Positions 22,426-33,609 of a DNA stretch of 64,000 nucleotides are shown here, in pieces. The stretch covers positions 1,775,925-1,839,924 of the forward strand of contig RDEW01000002.1 in NCBI GenBank assembly GCA_011109175.1, written 5' to 3'. The position numbers and the translations under genes are program-made. How positions within the stretch are numbered: the stretch's first letter is position 1; every line of letters begins with the position of its first letter. This DNA is from Dicyema japonicum (taxonomy: Eukaryota > Dicyemida > Rhombozoa > Dicyemidae). The notes beneath the pieces were generated by a model, which worked only from the letters and a program-made list of their open reading frames with translations, ran no database searches and was not told the DNA's origin.

Positions 22426-24471
22426 ATGTTATTGGCTCGACTTGCCCTGAAAAATGTTGTAGTTCATGGACATAAAATAAGTGCATGCTATTTTATACTG
22501 GGATTACTACTGTGTACAGTCAAAATAACGAAAGCGATTGTAGATCTCAACCACTACGACAATTCAGCCTTGACTGGTATCTTTATAAGCTAATTCAGGC
22601 ACCTTTCACCTTAAGTATTATTACATTAATAGAGGACCACGCTATCTTCAGAAATTCAATTAAATTCGACATCTGGGAGACTTTTTGATTATGCTGCTAC
22701 TTTTATGCTGAATTCTGGGCTCAAAGTATTCAAACAGAATTTCACCTTCTCCGATCCCATCGAGCCAGCATCCTTCTCAGTTTGCTTATCTTATTAGAAG
22801 AATTCATCCAATCTGATGGGATTGATGCCCGCTAAAAGGGACAGGAACTTGGGGACTGTTGTAGTGTATCTACTAATGGGGGATGAGACTGGAGACAGAC
22901 TTTCAGTTTCCTTACTTCAAACGCTAGTTGACTTTTTTTCTGGTTATCTGAGCTGATTATTTGTAAGGGGGAACTATTTGGTCTAAAAATATCATCTTTG
23001 TGCTCGGACAAAATGGCAGTTTCGGGGTTCAAGCCTTCTTTGAGGGATATTCTGGCATCTCAAGAAGCACATGTCATTAATTGACTTATTCTTAGATCTT
23101 ACCGCGGATTCTATTCCTTTGAGCTACAGTGACCTCCATATGGTGATATTGGTGGACATTAAGGACTCCCTTGTGTCCTCTCTTAATTATGACTCCTTCG
23201 GAATGAACGGAAGACTTGTTCTTTCGGATATTCTCGTCGCCTTTAATTGGGTCAACCATCAAAAAATTCCAAACTGCTTTCAGGTATTAATTTGGTAGAT
23301 CCCAGATTTTCATGACCCCCATTTCTTGGAAGATGCATTCCTTGAACGCACTAAGTTTTCTCTGGCATCAACTCACTGCCTCTGCGGGAAAGCAACCCCA
23401 CTCGATTTTTCTCAACGTGGGAGTTCCGTCGGTTACTATTTCCAATGGAAATTACAACAAAAGTATAACAGACCTCAATGTTATTGGGAAGTTGTATTTT
23501 GTTTTCAATGCAGGAATATTGAGAATCTAATGGTTTCCGCTGTCACTGTGCCTTATAAGCTGTACTTCCCCTACAATTTCTACGTAATGACAGGACCCTA
23601 CTCATACTCCCCCATGTATTTGTATTCGAAGGTTGTCTCTATGTTAATGATCCCCATGTGCATGCAAGTGAGAATATTCTTTTACTTAGGTTATCCTTAT
23701 GTTCTGGTCATTCAAGTCCATGAGGATGACTACGAGGTGGTGGAGGTATGACCCGATCAAGTTTGAGGTTGCTTTTGTCTGAACTTTAAAGGCTAATGTC
23801 AGAATGGTCGTTAAGGAAATAGCATGTGTTTTGGGATATGCTGTATTTCTTGGAATTCTCTCTTTACACAAGGTACTTCTACCCCACGTGTTCTTTGCCG
23901 AACGTAGTCACTGGAAGATGCTTTCTGATGAGACTTTGGTTATGCTCATTGCTTTGTTAGTCCCTGTTGTTATCAGGTGGTTTGTATGTGGATGTGTAGG
24001 GCTTGCCTTGGCAGTCGTCTGAGCAGCTGGAGTTGTAAAATATTGGGGATGCTGGTCATTTTGGCTTATACTGCGTTCTGCTCTGTCTTTATGTCCACTC
24101 ACCTTCCTTGCTACTTGTTGGCTGTCTGGTGGGGGACGTTATCTGTTTTGTTGTTCAATCAAAGAAAACTAATGTTGGCTTATGACTCATTTCCTAGGAG
24201 GTTTATTGGGAAAGTGCTTTTAGTCTTCACGTGTCCTCTTGTATTTATTGCTACTGGGGCTCTCCTTCATTATATATTTGTCACTGGTGGGGATTTGACG
24301 TCAAAGGGACTATTTGACATATTAGAAGCTATTGACTTGGCTGGAGTGTTGAATACAGTGTATAAGGAGTACATTTTGTATGGAAATTATGCCTATGCGT
24401 TTTTATCAATTGCTGCATGGCCCCTCTTTGCTGTTCAACTGGCAATTTGTCTTATTGGGACATTAGAATGA
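22426..24471 (+). CDS. GPAA1: GPI transamidase component GPAA1 (GAA1)
   Basis: ER-membrane subunit of the complex that attaches GPI anchors to proteins; the luminal domain has an aminopeptidase-like (M28) fold. Twelve introns of 18-26 nt (22456-22481, 22519-22543, 22577-22598, 22615-22634, 22780-22797, 22943-22967, 23073-23095, 23284-23305, 23491-23513, 23668-23689, 23768-23791, 23977-23999) give about 590 aa, against 621 in human. Aligned landmarks: an N-terminal helix (CMLFYTGITTVY), LFDYAATFMLNSGLKVF, the strand GGTIWSKNIIFVLGQNGSFG, VQAFFEGYSG, AGKQPHSIFLNVGVPSVTIS, FYVMTGPYSYSPMYLY and the C-terminal membrane helices ending GNYAYAFLSIAAWPLFAVQL. The fifth intron may end at 22797 or 22800. 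A broken frame seen near 22640 on first reading disappears if intron 4 ends at AGAG. Complete gene. Confidence 0.92.
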
Positions 24472-24949
24472 TTTAATATTTATTAATTGATTTGATTTTT
24501 TGTTTTTAATGGTTAATGGAGGATTACTGATAAGGGTCTGAAACATTAGGGTTGCATTGATGAGGACTTGAGGACTATTAGAAACACAGAATTAGTTGTC
24601 TTTTACTTTCTGGTGTTTGAAATAAATTCATAACAACATTAGATATCCCGGCTAGACATGACATTAATGTAGTATGCCTGTCATCCACGTCAATATATCC
24701 TTCTTGAGTTCACGCTAATAACGGGGATTTATGTGATTTACCACTATCAGTAGATGCTGGTAGTAGGTGGGCGTAAACATTTAATTTTCCTATCTCACTG
24801 GGTCATTTTAGGGTGTAAAATATTAATTTTTTTCTTTCACGGAGTGATGAGACACGTGACTAGGAATAACTTTACAATTATTATTAAGGGCTAGACAATT
24901 ATGATTAATTTTTAAAAACAATAATAGTTGTTGCTATAAAACCTGCAGA

Positions 24950-25075
24950 TTATTGTTGAACCAGAAAACCACCGTCATATACAAAATAAACAAAATTCGA
25001 GTAATCCCGGCAGTCTTTGCATCTTTTCTCGGTGTTCCGACTGCGTTCCTGCGCATTTCCGATATGGACGGGGTG
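24950..25075 (-). repeat. Second copy of the 22190-22330 LINE segment
   Basis: Shares AACCAGAAAACCACCGTCA, CATCTTTTCT and GGTGTTC with 22200-22330 in the same orientation. Probably the same retrotransposon family. Confidence 0.65.
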
Positions 25076-25144
25076 TGCAGATTAAAAATAATAATTGAAA
25101 CAATATTTTTTATATTAATTTTTAATATTTGAAATAAATATTTA

Positions 25145-25285
25145 GTGGTACACGTTTTTTTATTTGCTCTGTTGAACATTTAAATATAAATGACCAAACT
25201 GAGCAATATTGACTGTCTGAGAGAGTGGGCACTAATAATGTCCTTAGTTAACAGACATACATATTATTGTTAAAATAATCATGTT
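25145..25285. repeat. Unidentified ~140-bp repeat, copy 1
   Basis: Almost identical to 29147-29290 over GAGCAATATTGACTGTCTGA, GAGAGTGGGCACTAATAATG and TCCTTAGTTAACAGACATAC. It has no ORF. It starts near a TTTAAATATAAAT box and could be a small RNA gene, a MITE or an element terminus. Confidence 0.6.
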
Positions 25286-25375
25286 AAGTGGTTATTTATT
25301 TAAAAACAAAAGGAACAAAATTCGTTTTTTTTCTCTCGTGGTTGACAGTTCTATTTGTTCATTCAATAAGAACTA

Positions 25376-27310
25376 CTTAAAGAAAAAGAACATACCGTCG
25401 AAGGAGGACACAATAAGAATTGGACCATATTTACGGCGAAGGACGTCCAGTGGGGAATATCAAAAGCCCGAGGTCCAGACAATATTTCTATAACAGAACT
25501 AAAGCATATATGACCTCTTGCTTTAGATTTAATTGTCTACATATTCACAGTATCAATAAATATGATCATTATTCCGGATGTCTGGAAGAGATCAAACCGA
25601 TCTTGATGCCAGGAAAATCCGAAAATGACCCCTCTTCCTACAGACCAATCTCGATCCTATGTTCACTTTACCGAATACTCGAAAGTTAGTTTTTAAAAAT
25701 AACAAAGACTACATCCTGCTCTTTCCCTTCATACATGGATTCCGGGCTAAACACTCCACAGCAACATACTTAACGTCCCTGTGCCAGTTCATTGCGGAAG
25801 GATTCAATTCTAATAAACTACACCAACGAACAGTCTTGGTCTCTGCTGATATGGAGTCGCTCAAGGATCTCCACTATCGCCAGCCCTTTTCAACCTGTAC
25901 ATCAGTGACATTCCGAAACCGCACTACGAAAATTGTCTTCTACTATCATACGCGGACGATATCATTATCGCTGCANAAAAAGAACATACCGTCGAATGAG
26001 GATATAATAAGAATTCGTAGACTAAACAAGAAGATTAACAAGTATATCAGTAAAACAATCAAGAAACGCTGGACAGAACTATCAAAAGTACTAACAGAAA
26101 ATTCGCAAGTACAAAAGGTCTGGAACAAAATCAAGTCTATCAAAAGGTCTTTTGATAAGCAAAATGGGATATCATTGCAACCAAACGCCTTAGTGAAATA
26201 CTATGCTTCCATAGCACATAAAAAACACTCCAAAGAACACCAAGTACTCTTAAACAAAATAAAACCGAAAAGATCATACGTGTGGACCATATTTACGGCG
26301 AAGGACGTCCAGTGGGCAATATCAAATGCCTGAAACTCCAAAGACCGAGGTCCAGACAATATTTCTATAACAGAACTAAAGCATCTAGGACCTCTTGCTT
26401 TAGATTTAATTGCTTACATATTCACAGTATCAATAAATATGATCACTATTCCGGATGTCTGAAAGAGATCAATCCGATCTTGAAGCCAGGAAAATCCGAA
26501 AATGACCCTCTTCTACAGACCAATCTCGATCCTATGTTCACTTTACACAATACTCGAACGATTAGTTCTTGAAAATAACAGACTACATCCTGCTCTCTCC
26601 TTTCCAACATGGATTCCGGGATAAACACTCCACAGCAACAAAACTAACGTCCCTGTGCCAGTTCATTGCGGAGGGATTCAATTACACTAAACCACACTAA
26701 CGAACAGTCTTGGTCTCTGTTTATGCAACAAAGGCTTTCGTCACAGTTTCAAGAAAACTCCTTTCTGAGAAAATTTACGATACATGCATCCACCCAAACA
26801 TAAAACTATGGATTGCCAACTTCTTAAGTGGGAGACGTGGACAAGTGATTTGCAATTACATAAAGTCAAAATACCGTCTCTTATCAAATGGAGTCTCCTA
26901 AGGATCTCCACTATCGCCAGCCCTTTTCAACCTCTACATCAAGGACATCCCGAAACCGCATTTCAAAAATTGTCTTCTACTATCATACGCGGACGATATC
27001 ATTATCACTGCAAAGGACAAATGTACCAAACTGCTATCATGATGGCCCAGAATATACTCAAATATTCAAAAGGCCGCAAAGACTATTATTGGCCCAACAT
27101 CTTCCCCTATATCTACAGAAGATCTTTACATCCAAAAACAAAGAATGTTTGTCATAAAAGCAAGGATACCAGATCATCTTCTGCATGAGTTACTCATCTC
27201 ATCTCTCCAGACGAAAAGAAGATATGAATCGAAGCCCTGCCTTTTTAGAAGAGCAATTCTAGACGCCCGTCCCGGCGGACCAATGTCCCAAGTTGTCTGT
27301 CTGGATCACT
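25376..27310 (+). mobile_element. LINE RT region with internal direct duplication
   Basis: Broken plus-strand frames show RT blocks: KPGKSENDPSSYRPIS, FIHGFRAKHSTATYL, and at 26570-27060 PFQHGFRDKHSTATKLT, NIKLWIANFLSGRRGQVICN, GSPLSPALFNLYIKDIPKP and SYADDIIITAKDK. The segment 25376-25700 is repeated at 25975-26560 (offset about 860 for the second part). An ambiguous base (N) sits at 25976, next to a duplicated AAAAAGAACATACCGTCGAA, so part of the duplication may be an assembly join. Confidence 0.8.
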
Positions 27311-27369
27311 TAGTTAGTTAAGAACTTTCTCTATTCTTTTAATCCGGTGATCCTGGGACAATAATAATA

Positions 27370-27900
27370 ATGAAAAATCTGGTATGCTGAGGATAACTGA
27401 AAGCAGGAAGATGGCTAACCTAAAGAGCTTGTTACAAGACATACTTCGGAAGAAGACTATGAAATACCTTGGCCTTATAATTGACGAGGGAGGTAATTTT
27501 ATGGTACATGCCAAATACGAAAGAAAAAAGCTACGAACGCTCTTTACTGAGTAAGAAAATTAAAGGTCGAGCCGGAGACCTTTGTTTATGTCTTCAACAC
27601 TGTGAATACTACCTGCAATGCTATATGGTTTTAGAAGGATGGTACGATTATTAAAAAAGAGACTCTATCCTCAAGAAATTTTGAGAAAAGGCGAAATTTT
27701 GCTCTAAAGTTTGCTTGCGAGACAAGTCCTCGTATGCCAATTCCCCTATGGTTGGAAGGAAAAATGTACAAGGTTGGCGAGGTTTCAAAAATCGCACTAA
27801 AGTATCTGGCAAATATCTTCCGAGATGACTTTGTGTTTACCGGATTTTTTTTGGGGAGACTGTCAGGGTAGAAGTCGGTTGGCATTCCCTACGCTTCATA
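27370..27900 (+). mobile_element. LINE 3' fragment
   Basis: The frame reads TMKYLGLIIDEGGNFMVHA, then RNFALKFACETSPRMPIPLW after shifts, typical of the region after the RT core (KYLG..ID). Degenerate. Confidence 0.6.
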
Positions 27901-28074
27901 TTACTTCCCCCATCACTTAATCTACAGTGCTTATTCTTTATATAACTTACTAACTCACAGATATGGAGCGTTTAAAGGGATGATGGCTGAGAGAAAAAAC
28001 GTTACAGGACCATCTGCGAAAATAAATATGAGAGGCTTCTGAGCCAATCAAACCAACACAGACGTGCCTGTCTA

Positions 28075-28720
28075 GTTACTGGAAAATGCGAATGGAGTGG
28101 ACTGGATCGATGTACTCCCAGTTGTTAATGATCGGGAACCACTCCAGTTGTAAGTGACGACGATATGTCCGCATCGGCATTCTCTATCAGACTTGGACTG
28201 GAGATTTGCCGGACTCACAAATGCCGGTGTGGCGCAACCGTCGATCGTTATGGACACAATGCCCTTTCGTGTCGAAGAAGTGCAGGACGATTCCCAAGAC
28301 ACAAGCAATCAACGGAATTGTCAAGCGAGCCCTGGAGTCTGCGGGATACCACGCCATACTTGAACCTGTTGGGGAAACCTTTAATCTGGGATGCTACTTG
28401 TGTCGACCCACTTTGCCCATCCAACATTGTCGGGAGCGCGGTAGACACACAATGTATGCCTCTAAAAAAGCATGAATGCAAAGGAAAAAAATATGAAACA
28501 TTGCACGATCGGTTCAATTTCTATCCCATTGTGGTCAAGACAACTGGAGGAATAAGTGGAAAATCGCTTCGCTTCCTTACAAAACTTGGACGCCTAGCTA
28601 CACTAAAACAGCCGGCACGTGAGACCGGTGCTTCTCCAGTTGATCTAAGGTTGCAGTCGTGAAAGGCGACGCAACGTCGATAATGTCGGCGGGGTCTACT
28701 TTGGATGGTTGACTGTTGTT
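28075..28720 (+). mobile_element. Restriction-like-endonuclease LINE, C-terminal third
   Basis: The best-preserved copy of this family. In order: a CCHC knuckle (CRTHKCRCGATVDRYGHNAL, then SC), SAGRFPRHKQ, KRALESAGYHAIL, the PLIWDATCVDPLC block, KHECKGKKYETLHDRFNFYP, VVKTTGG and the end VAVVKGDATSIMS. A CCHC finger followed by PD-(D/E)XK-like motifs is how R2/NeSL-type endonucleases are built. Frame changes occur at 28300 and 28620. 5'-truncated, inactive. Confidence 0.75.
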
Positions 28721-28819
28721 AATTTAATTACATTAAACTTTACATTTAAAATAAAATTAAAACAATATTTTTTATATTAATTTTTTTTTTGTTCCATTCG
28801 CGTGGAAACGTCAGGAATC

Positions 28820-28975
28820 CTTGGCCCCAAGCAGATGAGTTGGTTCGTAAGATCGGCTTCATGATTCAAGCTGTGACCAAGGATCGCGAGAGACTGGATG
28901 GTTCCGAGAACGTATCTCGTTGGCTATTGTTAGGGGAAATAGCATGGCCATTCAGATGCCTTAATTTATTTTTAT
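28820..28975 (+). mobile_element. REL-LINE 3' end, second copy
   Basis: Nearly identical to the reverse strand of 9424-9540 (AAGATCGGCT, CATGATTCAAGCTGTGACCA, GTATCTCGTTGGCTATTG) but with one-base deletions that break the frame. It appears to be inserted into the leader of the 29147-29290 repeat. Confidence 0.65.
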
Positions 28976-29146
28976 TAATTACCATATTTCTTATTGAACC
29001 TTCAAAAAAAATAAAAAAAAATTTTTAAATATTTAAATAATATTAAAATAATATGGCTTCGAACCAGACGATAGGGCTTCCTCAATGACATTTGTTTAAT
29101 TGTTAAAAAAAATTTTGTTAATAAAAAAAATAAAAATAAATAATAT

Positions 29147-29290
29147 TTGTTGGTTCACGTTTTTCTTGTTTGCTCTGTTGAACATTTAAATATAAATAAC
29201 CAGACTGAGCAATATTGACTGTCTGAGAGAGTGGGCACTAATAATGTCCTTAGTTAACAGACATACATATTATTGTTAAAATATTCCTAT
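29147..29290. repeat. Unidentified ~140-bp repeat, copy 2
   Basis: Near-identical partner of 25145-25285, same orientation. Here the AT-rich leader (AACAATATTTTTTATATTAA at 28763) is separated from the core by about 350 bp containing the LINE end. Confidence 0.6.
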
Positions 29291-29299
29291 TAAGTGGCT

Positions 29300-29680
29300 A
29301 TTAAGAAGGTTATCGAAGCAGTATCCGGTAATCCATTGATATTCATTAATGTGGAAACCCCTCTGGTGGAGTAGATAAAAGGGGTTTTTTTGGATGCATA
29401 CCAGGGATTAAGCGTTTTAGTGAATTGAATGACTTCTCGAGAAATTGAGAGCAAAAATGAATTTTTTTGACAAGGTAAGTGTGTGGAAATCAAATCAACT
29501 GCTAATTGCCACGTCATTAATCACAACCTGGTAGTCGTAGTCGATTGGTTAATGAGACTTTGTAAAGGCAAGCTATGATAAAGTTATAAAATGTATAAAT
29601 TCGACCCGTCGTACTTAGTTTGATTATTTAACCGTCTCAACGACTATGTTGAGCTGCTTGTTCGAGATTTTGAAATTTGT
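29300..29680. other. Stretch without a supported gene
   Basis: The plus frame from 29303 reads KKVIEAVSGNPLIFINVETP before a stop and looks protein-like, but I cannot extend or identify it. Confidence 0.25.
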
Positions 29681-29689
29681 TCACATGCC

Positions 29690-29890
29690 TATTATTTTTT
29701 GGGAAACAATTTTTGACTTAAAGGGCTTATTATAATGCACATTCGCAATAAGAAAGTTATATCCTTCCTGTCGCTTGTGCCACCCCCGAATGATCTGGTC
29801 TGTTGGACTCCTCCGCGCTCTCCTTGAGATTGCGATTTTTTGGAGGTTGTCTAGATCATCTGCTTCTTCTAATGTCATTTTAACATGTAT
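29690..29890 (-). mobile_element. LINE C-terminal fragment
   Basis: The minus frame contains LEEADDLDNLQKIAISRRAR, comparable to the DDLDTLRDLAKNREAW end of the LINE at 2895-3155. Confidence 0.45.
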
Positions 29891-29944
29891 TAGATCGATT
29901 TTCATTATTGAGAGCAAAATTGTTAATTGTAATGACTTCCGGAT

Positions 29945-30075
29945 AAAAATCATGAGGTCCCCTTTACGAATCTCGCTGCTGTTCATTCGGTTGAAGATTA
30001 CGATGCTTCGGGGTTGACGAGTGACGCTGTGGTATTTCTCTACGTTTAAGACGTAAAACACAAGTTTCCCCTCAT
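29945..30075 (+). repeat. tRNA-derived SINE fragment
   Basis: Shares TTCGGTTGAAGATTACGATG and GGGTTGACGAGTGACGC with the SINE family; the head is lost. Confidence 0.5.
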
Positions 30076-30109
30076 GTTAATAAGCTCAGTGTTCTGGAAG
30101 AGCCAGTGT

Positions 30110-30530
30110 GTCATTCTAGGATCTCCCTTTATCAGCTTTTCAAGCTGGCCGATCAGATAAACTTTGTTGTGCTAGGGCCAAACACAGCAGACGTCTCAAC
30201 GGAAGGGAAACCAATCCCCAATGCCGCGGTACTTCCTACTTTTCGAATCTTCCCTGTGAACCCGCGCACAGCGAAGACTTGAGCAGATTTGTTTTTGTGA
30301 AAGTGTCCGTGTACATTGAATCCCAAGCAAAATACCTCCTTTTGCTTTATGTCATGGTTGTTACGCTATCCTGCCTCTTGCCATATCCTCTGCCAAATCC
30401 GATGGGTTCTAGAAGGAAATTAAACCCATCGTCTTCGATAGCCTTCATGAGAGTACAGTTTAGTATGGGATGGCGGGAAATTTTCCCGAAACTCCTCCGT
30501 CTGCATGACCAATAAAAAAAACGTTGATCA
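30110..30530 (-). mobile_element. REL-LINE fragment
   Basis: The minus frame reads GKISRHPILNCTLMKAIEDD and GFNFLLEPIGFGRGYGKRQD, the segment between the zinc knuckle and the endonuclease RPD motif, here KRQD. Degenerate. Confidence 0.55.
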
Positions 30531-30819
30531 TAGTTATAGAAACTCAAATTTTTGAATTATTTTTTTTAAACCGAAAATCATCACAGGAGGATGACGTCCA
30601 TTAGGTGATCCCACTCTCTTCATTTTCTCAGTGTTCTTCTCATAAACACATCGTATATTCGTATTCTTATTGTTTTTGTGGCCGAAAGATTATTTAAACA
30701 TAACCCTAATTAATATTATATAAATAAATCAACAATTTAAATTAGTTGATGTATTAAAAATATTATTTTAATTTTTCAAATAAATAAATTTGAATATAAC
30801 GTGTTCTCTGTGTGATCTT

Positions 30820-32808
30820 ATGCCTCGACAATATTCAGCACATCTTGGAGAATGTTTGATAGGGAATAAGCGTGCAGAAAATAAAAAAAGAAGAAACAAA
30901 CACAATTTTGTATTCAATTTATATTAAAAACCAAAGATAACTGTAAATGAAAGTGCTGTTCCTAAATTGACCCCTAAACCAATCCAAACCTCAATAACTC
31001 AACAGTCCGCTTTGGAAGAGTTTGTTACCTTGGCACAACTTGCCAACAAAGATTTTTCAGCGGAGAGACCAGACTATACAATAGTGGTCCCCACGTCGAG
31101 GACAACGATACTTTCAGAAAAACCCGCGAAAATTGATTCAAATTTGAAAAAACTTCTCCGCATTCCTCGTCGCCCTGCTTGGGACAGAACTTGGAGCGCA
31201 GATGAACTCGACATGGTTGAAAGGGAATCTTTCTTAAACTGGCGAAGGGAGCTCTCCCAACTTCACAGCACAGTATCTGTCACTCCATACGAACGGAATT
31301 TAGAACTCTGGAGACAGCTTTGGCGAGTAGTCGAGAAATCGTAACAAATTTTATCTAACTTAGTCACGTGGTTGTACAGATTGTTGACGCCAGGAACCCC
31401 CTGCTGTTCAGATGTGAGGATTTGGAGAACTATGTGAAGGAAGTTGATCATAGGAAGGAGTCTTTGTTGCTCATAAACAAGGCTGATTTGCTGACTGACC
31501 GTCAACGGTTATTTTGTCTTTTATAAAGTAGCCAAATGTGGTATGACTACTTTGATAAGGCTGGGGTTACAGTGTTCTTCTGGTCTGCCCTGTTTACCAT
31601 CAATAATAAGCAGGATAAAACTCAGTCTGCCGATTCTCCTGATTCTTACTCCAGTGAGGCCGAGAATATGGGAGATAACTTTGGAAATCCCTATAATATG
31701 CTGAACGGTGACGTTTCTGATGACGACTGTGATTCCCTTGATGGAGGCTCACAGAATCAGTCTACTGATGACTCATGTTCCTCCCAAAGTCCTGATAATC
31801 AGGTAAGACTGGGAGAGGATTCAGCAACTAAGGCTCATTGGGATGTTCTGAGTGCTGAAGAACTCCTTGTCATTCTGGCTGAGAAAGCTGAATTGGTTAG
31901 GAGTAGGTTTGATCTGATGAGGTCAATTTATGCTGTATTGGAATGGTTGGTTTTTATCCTTACCCCTAGATTGGGTACCCTAACGTGGGGAAGAGTTCTA
32001 CAATAAATTCCATCATTTTGAAAAAGAAGACTGCTGTCTCTGCCACACCTGGACGTACTAAGCACTTTCAGGTACAGTTAATTGTTAATTCAGACTCATT
32101 TGTTGAATGTCCATGGTTTCCGTGATATTATGCTGTGTGACTGTCCCGGCCTTGTTATGCCTAATTTTGTAACTGATAAGGCTGAGTTGGTTCTGTCTTC
32201 AGTTCTCCCTCTCCACCAACTGATTGATTACATGGGACCTGCCGTTAAAGTTACAATTCTTTGACATTGTAGGTTATCAGTCGCCTCTCGTATCAACTTC
32301 TTGTAAAGTTCTACAATTTGGTGGCTGAGGAGACCACTGGGTGTGTTAATAAGCAAACTGAGGACTTTTTGGCAGCACTTTGCGGTTGTTGGTTGGCTTA
32401 CTTTTAGTTTCCCGTAATTGGATGAGTAAAAGACGTCCTAATATTGCTAAGGGGGCTCTAAGAGTGATCAAAGATTATGCTAATGGAGAGCTGTTGTACT
32501 GTCATCCCCCACCGGACGTATCCTGTGAAGAGTATCGGCCAGTTGAGAGAGTGAGTGAACGACTGAAGAACGTGAAAGTAAGGACAAAGGTGGAGGATAC
32601 TGCTACAAAATGTGGATTGGTCAATGATTTTGACAAAATCTTCTTTTCGGGGAAACTATCTAAGGGATATGGCCTATGCAGAGAGAATCCAATGCAGAGG
32701 TGTTCATCGTCTGTCTGTAATGAGAATGTCCATAAACCATGGAGACAGAAGACTAGGATTCCTCGTAGAAAGTTGAGAAATGTATATGCCCATTTGGATA
32801 AAATGTGA
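30820..32808 (+). CDS. LSG1: Large-subunit GTPase 1 (LSG1/Lsg1p)
   Basis: Cytoplasmic circularly permuted GTPase that drives release of the export adaptor NMD3 from the 60S subunit. ATG at 30820. Seven introns (30910-30936, 31341-31363, 31508-31528, 31935-31969, 32082-32103, 32244-32272, 32385-32407; 21-35 nt) yield 602 aa, against 658 in human. Seen in order: a basic N-terminus (NKRAENKKRRNKHNF), LLRIPRRPAW, TPYERNLELWRQLWRVVEKS, VVVQIVDARNPLLFRCEDLE, the G4 motif NKAD, an acidic Ser/Asp-rich insert, the P-loop GYPNVGKSSTIN, TPGRTKHFQT, the G3 motif DCPGLVMP, and GELLYCHPPP with the end VYAHLDKM. The G4-G1-G3 order is as expected. The Asp preceding VVQIVDARNP in most family members reads His here. 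Intron 4 could be placed differently. Confidence 0.95.
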
Positions 32809-33609
32809 TTTTTTTATTTTTCAATTATTTTATTATTTAGTGGCTTTGTTTTATATGGGAAGAAAATTAAATTTTTGATCTCATTTTTTTCACGGGAATA
32901 CTTGAGTTAGATGCGCAAGAAACTACCAAAAGGGCAATAATTTTTATTAAACTCGTACTTTGGCGTGTAGTTCTCACAGTGAGACTACAATGTCACACAC
33001 TAGTCCATTCAGAATCTGTGGAAAAAAGGAAGCAATAGGTCTTGAAGTTGTGTAAGTACTCCAATATATTAGGGAAAACAAAAGATCCTTTTTTCGTGCC
33101 ATCTTAGAACTGGGCGTCACCTTAGATTAGTTGATCACCTGATTCCTGTCTAACAAAGTGAGGGGAAATAAGGAAAAGGAAGGAACTGAAGAGAGGGAAC
33201 AGATATACTCGCTACGGAGATAGAGATGATTTTCATTGATAATATGTAGACTTTTTTTTATATAAAATCATGTTAAAATTGTTCCATCCTATTTTATTTG
33301 AAACAAAGGCCATACCTTGTTTATTATGAAAGACACTAATTTGGTCTCACTTGTATTAAAAACTAATAAATATTTTTTATTATCACATGCGTAAGAAATG
33401 CATAGTTTAATGTATTTTTGCATATAGTAGTGGAAATAGTTATACCAAATTAATGAAGGATTATGGATATTTACTCCCGATTGACTAAGAGAAAATTTTT
33501 AAGGAGAATATAACTCAGTGTTAAATCCCACAATAAAAAAGAATGAATTAAAATTGTTTAAATGATGCAATAAATTCAAAATTAGCACATTATATTCGAC
33601 GTGGTCAAT
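32809..33609. other. LSG1-ABCF3 intergenic region
   Basis: About 800 bp, AT-rich. 33090-33240 contains GGGCGTCACC and GATCACCTG, recalling dispersed repeat family B. It must hold the ABCF3 promoter, but no motif is clear. Confidence 0.4.

Noticed and set aside
22600-22700. Apparent frame break in the N-terminal part of GPAA1
   Set aside because: A 20-nt intron 22615-22634 joins both halves in phase.
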